The notes below the pieces were generated by a model. That model saw nothing but the letters and a program-made list of their open reading frames with translations, ran no database searches and was not told where the DNA came from. A DNA stretch of 64,000 bases from Solimonas_A sp052035235. Lineage in GTDB: Bacteria; Pseudomonadota; Gammaproteobacteria; Nevskiales; Nevskiaceae. This document shows, in pieces, positions 27,737-35,313 of the stretch. The DNA lies in NCBI GenBank assembly GCA_052035235.1, contig JBPOHT010000004.1:123746-187745 (forward strand), given 5' to 3'. Each line of letters starts with the position of its first letter. The stretch's first letter is position 1. Position numbers and translations under genes: made by a program.

Positions 27737-28321
27737 GTGCCGCATCGACTGAAGACGGGTGACATCGTGCTGTTCGCCGGCAAGTCCGGCACGGCCGAAA
27801 GCATCAAGTGGGTCACGCTGAGCCGCTGGTCGCACGTCGGCCTGGTGCTGCGCCTGCCGCAGTACGACTACCCCTGCCTCTGGGAAGCCACCACCGATGC
27901 CACCCTGGCCTGCCTGGAAACCGGCCTGCGCCGGCCCGGCGTGCAGCTGGTGTCGCTGGAAGCCCGACTGCGGGAGCACGACGGCGACATCGCCTGCCGC
28001 CGCCTGGACCTGGCGCTGGAGGACAGCGCCCTGGAGCAGCTCGCCGGCCTGCGCCAGCGCCTGCGCGGGCGCGCCTACGAGAGCAACGTCCTGGAGCTGA
28101 TGGGTGCCGCCTACGACGGGCCTTTCGGCGAGCAGGCGGAGAACCTGGCCGAGCTGTTCTGCAGCGAGCTGGTGGCCGCGGCCTACCAGGCCATCGGCCT
28201 GATCGCTGCCGGCGGCAAGGCATCCAACGAATATGTTCCCGCGGACTTCTCCGAGCGCGGGGAACGCCTGCTCTGGCTGCGCGGCAGGCTGGGGCCGGAG
28301 ATCATGCTGAAAAATGGCTGA
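27737..28321 (+). CDS. YiiX/NlpC-P60-like (permuted papain fold) hydrolase
   Basis: The 194-residue protein has the pattern of the circularly permuted papain-like YaeF/YiiX group: the opening KTGDIVLFAGKSG, the histidine in WSHVGLVLR, a glutamate in LWEATTD, and the nucleophile cysteine in FCSELVAAAYQ. These enzymes act on amide or thioester bonds, including lipids in some relatives. It has no signal peptide, so it is cytosolic. The start is GTG at 27737. A TetR-like gene overlaps its stop by eight bases, so the two are translationally coupled. Confidence 0.65.
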   Translation: MPHRLKTGDIVLFAGKSGTAESIKWVTLSRWSHVGLVLRLPQYDYPCLWEATTDATLACLETGLRRPGVQLVSLEARLREHDGDIACRRLDLALEDSALEQLAGLRQRLRGRAYESNVLELMGAAYDGPFGEQAENLAELFCSELVAAAYQAIGLIAAGGKASNEYVPADFSERGERLLWLRGRLGPEIMLKNG

Positions 28322-28889
28322 AGACCTGACCGTGAAACAGAGAATCCTCGACGCGGCGAAGACCCTGGCCGACAAGGACGGCCGCGCCAGCCATCTCGAC
28401 GCGGCTCGCATGGTGGCCGCCGGTGCCTGCACGGAGGAGGAGTTCGTGGCTGGCTTCGGCGATGCCCTGGGCTTCCAGCGCGAGCTGATGGCGGAGCTGT
28501 TCGCCGACGCGCGCCTGTCGGTGATCCGTGCCACCACGGCGATGCCATCGGGCCTGGAGCAGTTGCTGCAGGCCTTCATGCTGTATCTGGACTACAACCT
28601 GGAGCACCCCGCGCTGCAGGAGATCGCCCACCAGCTGCAGTACGACCCCACCGCCTACGACATGCTGCAGCGCATGGAGATCGGCACCGCCATGGTCACG
28701 CAGAAGGACCTGGAGGCAGCCGGCGCCAATCGCCTGCAAGCGCGCGCGAAGCTGCTGACCTCGGTGGCCGTGGCCGTGGTACGCGCCGAGTACAAGGCGG
28801 GGCGCCAGCTGCCGGAACTGCGCGCGGTGCTGGAGGAATATTGCGGGCTGTCCTGCCAGGGGCAGCCGGAGTCGCCGCTGGGCGATTAG
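28314..28889 (+). CDS. TetR-like transcriptional regulator
   Basis: The 191-residue helical protein starts with LTVKQRILDAAKTLADKDG, like a TetR N-terminal helix. Its C-terminal half (LQARAKLLTSVAVAVVRAEYKAGRQLPELRAVLEEY) fits a TetR ligand domain. The middle of the HTH is poorly conserved (ARMVAAGACTEEEFVAGFGDALGF), so family membership is probable, not certain. It lies between two minus-strand blocks of steroid genes, making it a candidate local regulator, as KstR2 is in mycobacteria; sequence does not prove that. It overlaps the hydrolase gene upstream. Confidence 0.6.
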   Translation: MAEDLTVKQRILDAAKTLADKDGRASHLDAARMVAAGACTEEEFVAGFGDALGFQRELMAELFADARLSVIRATTAMPSGLEQLLQAFMLYLDYNLEHPALQEIAHQLQYDPTAYDMLQRMEIGTAMVTQKDLEAAGANRLQARAKLLTSVAVAVVRAEYKAGRQLPELRAVLEEYCGLSCQGQPESPLGD

Positions 28890-28905
28890 CCGTAACCCGC
28901 AGCCG

Positions 28906-28990
28906 TTCGTGCTGAGCCTGTCGAAGTACGGGCGGCCCCAACCGCAGTGAATCGCCCGTTCGCACTTCGACAGGCTCAGTGCGAACGGGC
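28906..28990. repeat. Inverted repeat, TTCGACAGGCTCAG-type, after the TetR-like gene
   Basis: The left arm contains CCGTTCGTGCTGAGCCTGTC and the right arm CACTTCGACAGGCTCAGTGC followed by GAACGGG. The arms are inverted copies separated by a short GGGCGGCCCC spacer. This end sequence is common between genes in many GC-rich proteobacteria. It lies between convergent genes. Confidence 0.85.
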
Positions 28991-29002
28991 TCCAAGCCTT
29001 TG

Positions 29003-29866
29003 CTACTGAACAACCGCCGGATTCACCGGCGCCGGCGCGCCCAGCATCGGGCGGTGCGAAGGCGGCTGGCGGCCTTCGTCGGTCAGGCCGTACTCCAGCG
29101 CCAGCTCGGCGCCGATCAACACCTGGCCGGATTTCTCCATGCGCTGCGGATCGCGGAACAGCGCGCCGATGATGTGGCCGGTGAACTCCGGCGTCTCGGC
29201 GATATCCCAGAAGCCCTGGTACTTGGCGGCGTCCTCGTCCATCACGCGCTTGGTGCGGTCGGTGCGCAGCATGCCCATCCAGATCGAATTGGCCGAGACG
29301 TTGTAGCCCTTCAGGTCCAGCGCCATGTCGTGGGCAAAGCGGTCCACGCCGGCCTTCTGCGCGCCATAGGCGGCGCCGTGCATGTAGCAGTTGCCGCCGA
29401 AGGAGGAGGTGAACACGATCAGGCCATTCTTCTGCCCCGACATCAGCTTGGCCGCATGCCAGCTGGCCACGTAGGACGAGCGCAGGCCCACGTCGAGGAT
29501 GTTGACCAGGTCCAGCGACTTCTCCCAGAAGCCGCCGCCCTCGATCAGCTGATCGTGGATGAAGGTGGCGTTGTTGACCAGGATGTCGAGTTTGCCCTGG
29601 TCATTCTTGACGCGGCCGAACAGCTGGCGCACCTGCTCGTCGTCCGAGTGGTCCACGGTCACGGCGATACCCTTGCCGCCGGCTGCGGTCACGGCCGCGG
29701 CGGTGGCGTGGATCGTGCCGGGCAGGGCGGCGTCGCCCTCGTTCTGCGAGCGGCCGGTGACATAGACCGTGGCGCCCTGCGCACCCAGCGCAATGGCGAT
29801 GCCCTTGCCGGCGCCGCGCGAGGCGCCGGTGACGATGGCGACGACACCGTTCAGCTTCTTGTCCAT
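29003..29866 (-). CDS. Short-chain dehydrogenase/reductase (DHRS1-like)
   Basis: This 287-residue SDR has the cofactor motif TGASRGAGKGI and GRSQNEGDAALPGT, as in DHRS1-type SDRs. It has LVNNATF, a catalytic TSSFGGNCYMHG, and YGAQK as Tyr-x3-Lys. It is longer than the usual 250 residues because of a C-terminal tail (DEGRQPPSHRPM...). The start has GAGGAGC upstream. fadD3 lies upstream on the same strand beyond a palindromic repeat, so it probably oxidises a steroid or HIP-pathway hydroxyl. Confidence 0.8.
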   Translation of the reverse strand: MDKKLNGVVAIVTGASRGAGKGIAIALGAQGATVYVTGRSQNEGDAALPGTIHATAAAVTAAGGKGIAVTVDHSDDEQVRQLFGRVKNDQGKLDILVNNATFIHDQLIEGGGFWEKSLDLVNILDVGLRSSYVASWHAAKLMSGQKNGLIVFTSSFGGNCYMHGAAYGAQKAGVDRFAHDMALDLKGYNVSANSIWMGMLRTDRTKRVMDEDAAKYQGFWDIAETPEFTGHIIGALFRDPQRMEKSGQVLIGAELALEYGLTDEGRQPPSHRPMLGAPAPVNPAVVQ

Positions 29867-29895
29867 TTGTTGCTCCTCAAGAAAATCTTTTCTTC

Positions 29896-30031
29896 GGTCC
29901 CCTCTCCCGCTTGCGGGAGAGGGTGCCTGAAAGGCGGGAGAGGGGTTCTGTAGACGCCGGGGCCGGTCAGCCCATGCTTGTTCTGCAGAAACCCTCTCTC
30001 CTGGCCTCTCTCCCGCTCGCGGGAGAGAGGA
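29896..30031. repeat. Palindromic repeat, CCCTCTCCC/GGGAGAGGG family, copy 3
   Basis: This runs from CCCCTCTCCCGCTTGCGGGA to CTCTCCCGCTCGCGGGAGAG, with an internal GGGAGAGGGGTTCTGTAG mirrored by CTGCAGAAACCCTCTCTCC. It separates fadD3 from the downstream SDR gene in the same minus-strand unit. Confidence 0.85.
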
Positions 30032-30039
30032 ACAAAGAT

Positions 30040-31605
30040 CTAACCCGCCGGCTTCGCCAGGTCCCGCAACTGGTATTTCAGCACCTTGCCGGACGGATTG
30101 GTCGGCAGCGAGGCCATCATCTCGGCGTAGCGCGGCACCTTGTAGTTGGCCATGTTGTCGCGGCACCAGGCGATCAGCTCCTTGTCGCCCAGCGTGGCGC
30201 CGGGGCGCAGCACGACGCAGGCCTTGCCGACTTCGCCGAGACGCTCGTCCGGCACGCCGATGATGGCCACCTGGGCCACCGAGGGATGCGCGGCGATGAT
30301 GCGCTCGATCTCCGCCGGGTAGCAGTTGAAGCCACCGGCGATGTACATGTCCTTCAGGCGGTCGGTGATCTTCAGGTAACCGCGCTCGTCCAGTACGCCG
30401 ATGTCGCCGGTATGCAGCCAGCCGTCCGAGTCGATGGTCTCGCCGGTGGCCTTGGCGTCGTCCAGGTAGCCCTGCATGACGTTGTAGCCGCGCACCACGA
30501 TCTCGCCGGATTCGCCGGGCGCCACCGGCTTGTTGTCGGCGTCCACGCAGCGCAGTTCCACGCGCGGGATCGCCTTGCCGCTGGTCAGGGCGATGGTCTC
30601 GGCGTCATCGCCGGCCTCGCACATGGAGACCACGCCGCAAGTCTCGGTGAGGCCGTAGGCGGTCAGCACCGTCCTGAAACCCAGTTCCGCCCGGATGCGC
30701 TCGATCAGCGAGGGCGCGATGGCGGCGGCGCCGGTGATGGTGGCGCGCAGCGACGACAGGTCCGCCGTGGCGCGGGCCGGGTCGTTGAGCAGGCTGATGA
30801 ACAGCGTCGGCGGGCCGGGTAGCACCGAGATGCGGTCGCGGGCGACGCGCTGCAGGATCGCGGCGGCGTCGAATACCGCATGCGGCAGCACGGTCAGGCC
30901 GTGCAGCAGGCCACCGAGCCAGCCCACCTTGTAGCCGAAGGTGTGGAAGAAGGGGTTGGCGATGAGGTACTTGTCCTCCGGCACCAGGCCCATCACCGAG
31001 GACCAGGCGCGGATCACGTCGAGGTTCTGCGCGTGCGTGGTGACCACGCCCTTGGGCCGTCCGGTGGTACCGGAGGTGAACATGATGTCGAGCGTATCCG
31101 TGGCCTGCACCGTCGCGGCGCGCCGGTGCACATCCTCGGTGTGCGACTGGTCGGCCTTGGCCATGAAGGCGCGCCAGCCGGTATCGCCGGTTTCGGTATC
31201 GCCGATCACCACCACGTGCTTCAGCGACTTCGGCCAGTGCTCGGCCAGCATCGTCGGGTAGTGCAGGCCCAGGAAGCGGCCGGCGCAAAACAGCGTGTTG
31301 GCGCCACTCTTCTCCAGGATGTAGGCCGCCTCGGCGCCCTTCATACGCGTGTTCAGCGGCACCAGCGCCGCGCCCACCGTCTGGATGGCCAGGCCCGCCA
31401 CGATCCATTCCACCGAGTTCGGTGCCCAGATCGCCACGCGGTCGCCGCGCTCCACGCCCATGGCCAGCAGGGCGCGGGCGGCATAGACGCGCAGCTGGTC
31501 CAGCTCGGCGTAGCTCAGCTCGCTGCCGTCCTCGCCGACCACCGCGGTGCGGTGCGCGTGCTTTTGCACGCTGTCGGCAAAGGCCTGGATGATGGTGTCG
31601 CTCAT
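30040..31605 (-). CDS. fadD3: HIP-CoA ligase FadD3-like acyl-CoA synthetase
   Basis: The 521-residue protein is an ANL-superfamily acyl-CoA synthetase. The P-loop-like AMP motif is FTSGTTGRPKG. The A5/A8 motifs are AYGLTET and GWLHTGDIGVLDERGYLKITDRLKDMYI, and the catalytic lysine is near PSGKVLKYQ. Long stretches resemble mycobacterial FadD3 as I recall it (for example NPFFHTFGYK, VLPGPPT). FadD3 adds CoA to the C/D-ring propionate HIP, the step that commits rings C and D to breakdown. It overlaps kshB by four bases (ATGA), so the two are translationally coupled. Confidence 0.85.
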   Translation of the reverse strand: MSDTIIQAFADSVQKHAHRTAVVGEDGSELSYAELDQLRVYAARALLAMGVERGDRVAIWAPNSVEWIVAGLAIQTVGAALVPLNTRMKGAEAAYILEKSGANTLFCAGRFLGLHYPTMLAEHWPKSLKHVVVIGDTETGDTGWRAFMAKADQSHTEDVHRRAATVQATDTLDIMFTSGTTGRPKGVVTTHAQNLDVIRAWSSVMGLVPEDKYLIANPFFHTFGYKVGWLGGLLHGLTVLPHAVFDAAAILQRVARDRISVLPGPPTLFISLLNDPARATADLSSLRATITGAAAIAPSLIERIRAELGFRTVLTAYGLTETCGVVSMCEAGDDAETIALTSGKAIPRVELRCVDADNKPVAPGESGEIVVRGYNVMQGYLDDAKATGETIDSDGWLHTGDIGVLDERGYLKITDRLKDMYIAGGFNCYPAEIERIIAAHPSVAQVAIIGVPDERLGEVGKACVVLRPGATLGDKELIAWCRDNMANYKVPRYAEMMASLPTNPSGKVLKYQLRDLAKPAG

Positions 31606-32633
31606 GTCGGGTAGCGCAGCTTCACGACCGGCGACTTGGCCACCGCCTGGCAGGACAGGATCCAGCCCTGGGCGATGTCGCTCTGCTCCAGAACCTGGTT
31701 GCTGAGCATCTCCACTTCGCCGTCGTCGAGATGACACATGCAGGCAGCGCAGGCGCCGGCGCGGCAGGAGTACGGAGGCTCCATGCCGGCCTGCTCCATG
31801 GCGTCAATCAGCAACTGGCCCGGCTGCACTTCGACCACGTGCTGCACGCCGTCCAGCTCAACCTCGAGGCGGGCGGCCTCGCTGCCTTCGACCGGCACCG
31901 GCACCGGCAGCTCGTCGGACTCCTCGGGCAGCGAGACGAAGCGCTCGATGTGCACGCGCGAGGTGGGGAAGCCCAGTTGCTGCAGCGCCGCGGCGGTGGT
32001 ATCCATGAAGATGCCGGGACCGCAGATGAAGCACTGGGCATTTTCCCAGCCCTGCGCCATGGCCTCGATCTGCACCTGCGACGGAATGCCCTGCACCGAA
32101 TCCAGCCAGTGGATCACCTGCAGGCGCTTGGGGTGCTCGCGCGACAGCTTGGCCAGCTCCGCGGCGAAGATCACCGAGCGCTCGTCGCGGTTTGCATAGA
32201 ACAGCCGGACACGGCCCTTGCCGTTGCTGAGCACGCTGCGGATGATCGACAGCACCGGCGTCACGCCGGAGCCGCCGCCGAACATCAGGAAATCGCCGTC
32301 ATAGGACTTCGGCGTGAAGATGCCGGCTGGCACCGCCACCTCCAGCGTGTCGCCGGCGCGCAGGCAACCGCATAGCCAGTTGGACGCACGGCCGCCGGCC
32401 ACGCGCTTCACCGTCACCTGCAGCGGCTGGTCCTCGAAGGGCGTGCTCGACAGCGAGTAGCAGCGCGGCAGCGGCTTGGCGCCACAGGGCACGCGCAGGG
32501 TCAGGAACTGACCCGGCTTGTACTTGAAGAGGTCCTTCAGCTCCGCCGGGATGTCGAACACCAGCGAGCGGGCGTCGGCCGTCTCTTCGATGACCTGGGC
32601 GACCTTCAACTGATGATACTGAATCTTGCTCAT
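31602..32633 (-). CDS. kshB: 3-ketosteroid 9-alpha-hydroxylase reductase KshB-like
   Basis: This 343-residue reductase is built as FAD/NAD(P)H domain then plant-type ferredoxin. The FAD motif is RCYSLSS, the NAD motif GGGSGVTPVLS, and the [2Fe-2S] ligands are C290, C295, C298 and C328 (YSCRAGACAAC, then SCQA). KshB feeds electrons to the Rieske oxygenase KshA, which hydroxylates C9 of 3-ketosteroids. kshA itself is not in this window. PaaE- and HcaD-like reductases share the architecture, but the gene neighbours (fadD3, SDR, KstD-type protein) favour KshB. The start has AGGTTCC/AAAAGG upstream. Confidence 0.8.
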   Translation of the reverse strand: MSKIQYHQLKVAQVIEETADARSLVFDIPAELKDLFKYKPGQFLTLRVPCGAKPLPRCYSLSSTPFEDQPLQVTVKRVAGGRASNWLCGCLRAGDTLEVAVPAGIFTPKSYDGDFLMFGGGSGVTPVLSIIRSVLSNGKGRVRLFYANRDERSVIFAAELAKLSREHPKRLQVIHWLDSVQGIPSQVQIEAMAQGWENAQCFICGPGIFMDTTAAALQQLGFPTSRVHIERFVSLPEESDELPVPVPVEGSEAARLEVELDGVQHVVEVQPGQLLIDAMEQAGMEPPYSCRAGACAACMCHLDDGEVEMLSNQVLEQSDIAQGWILSCQAVAKSPVVKLRYPT

Positions 32634-32700
32634 GGAACCTTTTTTTGAATTCCCGTGCCAAGGATGGCACGGTCTTGTACAGGGACGTACAGGTGCCGAT

Positions 32701-33477
32701 TCAATCGGCCCACATGAGGTAACCGTTGTCGATCCGCATCTCCGCGCCCTGGATGAAACGCGACTCGTCCGAGGCCAGGAACAGCACCAGGTTGGCGATG
32801 TCGGCCGGCATGCAGAAGCGCGCCTGCAGCTGCTTGGGATCCTTCTCGCGCACCTTGGCCTGCTGGTTGGGGTCGCGCGGCAGGTTGGCGACCATCGGCG
32901 TGACGATGCCGTCCGGGTGGATCGAATTGCAGCGAATCTTGTACAGGTTCATGCGGCAGTGGGCCGCCACGGAGCGGGTTAGCGCTGCCACGGCGCCCTT
33001 GCTGGCGCTGTAGGCCGCGAACGACGACATGCCGCCGATGCCGGCCATCGAGGACATGTTGACGATCGAGCCGCCGCCGCGCTTCTTCATCGCCAGCAGA
33101 CCGTGCTTGCAGCCCAGGAAGTAGCCGTCGGAGTTGATGCGCTGGATCTTCTGCCACAGTTCCAGCGAGGTGTCCTCGATGGTGCCGTAGGCCAGGATCG
33201 CGGCGTTGTTGACCAGCACGTCGAGGCCGCCGAACCTGGCTTCCGTCTGCTCGATCACCGAGATCCAGTCGGCCTCGTTGGCGATGTCGTGCTTGATGAA
33301 CAGGGCGCTGGCCGGGTGCTTGCCGTTGATCTCGGCGACGACCTTCTCGCCCAGTTCCTGGTTGAGATCGGTGATGACCACCTTGGCGCCTTCGCGGGCC
33401 AGCAGTCGCGCGTCTTCGGCGCCCACGCCGCTGGCACCGCCGGTGATGATCGCAACCTTGTCCTGTACGCGTCCCAT
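32701..33477 (-). CDS. Short-chain dehydrogenase/reductase
   Basis: This 258-residue SDR has TGGASGVGAE, ITDLNQ (an acidic residue ending beta-2, favouring NAD), LVNNAAIL, NMSSMAGIGG and YSASK. The lid region contains SIHPDGIVTPM. It is typical of 3-beta/17-beta-HSD-like bacterial SDRs. It lies between kshB and a KstD-superfamily gene, 67 bases from kshB, in the same minus-strand unit. A steroid alcohol is a reasonable substrate. Confidence 0.8.
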   Translation of the reverse strand: MGRVQDKVAIITGGASGVGAEDARLLAREGAKVVITDLNQELGEKVVAEINGKHPASALFIKHDIANEADWISVIEQTEARFGGLDVLVNNAAILAYGTIEDTSLELWQKIQRINSDGYFLGCKHGLLAMKKRGGGSIVNMSSMAGIGGMSSFAAYSASKGAVAALTRSVAAHCRMNLYKIRCNSIHPDGIVTPMVANLPRDPNQQAKVREKDPKQLQARFCMPADIANLVLFLASDESRFIQGAEMRIDNGYLMWAD

Positions 33478-33502
33478 GTTCTTCTCTCTCCGGTAATGAG
33501 TT

Positions 33503-35200
33503 TCAGGCGGCTTGCGCCGTCGTGTTGTTGGTCTTCTGGATGGCGTGCAGCGCGGCGCGGCGGCCGGACCACAGGCAGTCGGCGATCGACAGTCCGCTGA
33601 CGTAGAAATTGGAGGCCACGCCCACCGCCGTGCGGCCGGCGGCGTAGAGGCCCGCGATCGGCTGGCCCGCCGTGTCCAGCACGCGGTTGCTGCCTTCCTC
33701 CACGCGCAGCCCGCCCAGCGTGATCGCGGGGCAGGGGAAGATCTTGTTGCTGGCCGAGATGTCCAGCGCGTAGTAGGGGCCCTGGTCCAGCGTCGCGCGC
33801 ATGTCGGTGGACTTGCCGAAGGCATCGGCCTGGGCGCCGCCGGCACTGGCGTTGTTGGCCTGCACCGTGCGTTCCAGCGCGGCGGACGGCACGCCGATCT
33901 TGCCGGCGAGTTCGGACAGGGTGCGGGCCTTGGGCGAGCTCAGCATCAGGATCAGTGCCGGGCCGGACTGGAACATCCACAGCTTGCCGAAGGCGGCTTC
34001 CTTCATCGCCTCGCGGCGCAGCTTGGCGTCCAGGATCAGCCAGGCACGGCCATCGCCCTGCTCGCACATCTCCACGCCGAGGCGGGCGCCGTAGACCTGC
34101 TCGTTGCAGAAGCGCTCGCCGTTGGCGCCCACCACGATGCCGCGGGGCAGGGCGGTGGGCGGGTTGATGAAGCGCCAGGCCGAGCCCTTCTCCAGGCGCG
34201 TGGCGCTGCCGCCGGCCGTCTGGCCCAGGCGGATGCCGGAGCCGTCGCAGCCGGTGGCGCCCAGGCGCATGTTCTTCGCGTACTTCGGCGCATGCTGCTG
34301 CACCATGTCGCGGTTGAAGATGAAACCGCCGGTGGACAGCAGCACGCCGCCGGTGGCGCGGATGTGCAGCGGCTGCGCGTCGGCCAGTTCGATCGCCAGG
34401 GCCTGGGCGCGCAGGCGGTCGGCCCAGGCCGGGGCAAAGTCGTGCACCTTCTCGGCCTTGCGCATGAGCTTGAGGTGGCGCTGGCCGGCGGAGGACTCCG
34501 GATTCAGGCGCGACACCTCGGCGCCGATCACGGTGCCGCTACGGTCCTGGATCAGGCGGCGCACCGAGGTCTGCGTCATCACCGGAATCTTCAGCTCCTC
34601 CACGCGGCGGCGCAGCATGGCGAACAGGTGCTTGCCGGTGGCCACGCCCGAGCCGTGCATGCGGTGGCCGCGCGGCGCGGGCAGGGCCTGGGCCGCGAAG
34701 GCGGGCACGCCCTCGTTGCCGGAGTAGTACAGGTAGATGCCGTCCTTCGGATAGGAGGTCTTGGGCGGCGGGGCGGTGGAGTCGAACTTCGCCCCCAGGG
34801 ACTCCAGCCAGGCGTGCAGGCCCAGGCTGTCCTCGCAGAACTGGTGCAGGGTCGGGTTGCTGACCGCGTCGCCGGCCTCCAGCTGCAGGTAGCGGTACAT
34901 GGCCTCCACCGTGTCCTCATAGCCGGCCGCCTTCTGCTGGCGCGTGCCACCGCCCAGGTAGACGATGCCGCCGCTCTTGATGGTGGCGCCGCCACCCTCG
35001 AAGCGCTCGACGATGCCCACGTTGGCGCCGGCCTCGCGGGCGTGGATCGCGGCCGAGGCGCCGGCCGCGCCGAAGCCCACCACCAGCAGGTCCACGGTCT
35101 CGTCCCAAGCCACGGCTTCGGCGGAATCGACGACCAGCGGCGCGTCGACCGGCAGGGTGCCGTCGGCGGCTGCGGAAGTGGAAGGGGGGGACTGGGTCAT
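33503..35200 (-). CDS. FAD-dependent oxidoreductase of the KstD/fumarate reductase superfamily
   Basis: The 565-residue flavoprotein has a Rossmann FAD fold at residues about 37-75 (VDLLVVGFGAAGASAAIHAREAG, then GATIKSGGIVYLGGG) and a C-terminal FAD-capping segment. It lacks the PGxxGTKGG signature of true KstD; the corresponding segment reads PCPAITLGGLRVEEG. That suggests a different action on a steroid ring (for example delta-4(5) or other dehydrogenation or reduction). It leads a minus-strand set SDR-kshB-fadD3. The start at 35200 is preferred; upstream in-frame residues are untypical. Function uncertain. Confidence 0.72.
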   Translation of the reverse strand: MTQSPPSTSAAADGTLPVDAPLVVDSAEAVAWDETVDLLVVGFGAAGASAAIHAREAGANVGIVERFEGGGATIKSGGIVYLGGGTRQQKAAGYEDTVEAMYRYLQLEAGDAVSNPTLHQFCEDSLGLHAWLESLGAKFDSTAPPPKTSYPKDGIYLYYSGNEGVPAFAAQALPAPRGHRMHGSGVATGKHLFAMLRRRVEELKIPVMTQTSVRRLIQDRSGTVIGAEVSRLNPESSAGQRHLKLMRKAEKVHDFAPAWADRLRAQALAIELADAQPLHIRATGGVLLSTGGFIFNRDMVQQHAPKYAKNMRLGATGCDGSGIRLGQTAGGSATRLEKGSAWRFINPPTALPRGIVVGANGERFCNEQVYGARLGVEMCEQGDGRAWLILDAKLRREAMKEAAFGKLWMFQSGPALILMLSSPKARTLSELAGKIGVPSAALERTVQANNASAGGAQADAFGKSTDMRATLDQGPYYALDISASNKIFPCPAITLGGLRVEEGSNRVLDTAGQPIAGLYAAGRTAVGVASNFYVSGLSIADCLWSGRRAALHAIQKTNNTTAQAA

Positions 35201-35313
35201 GGGGGAAACCGGCCTGGAAAAGGTCAGGCCAGCATTATTTCCCGCTGGGCTCTGGAATCTTCGTCCATGTAGACGAGAGTGGCCCAAAGCACCCGCGCCC
35301 GCGATGTCACGTC

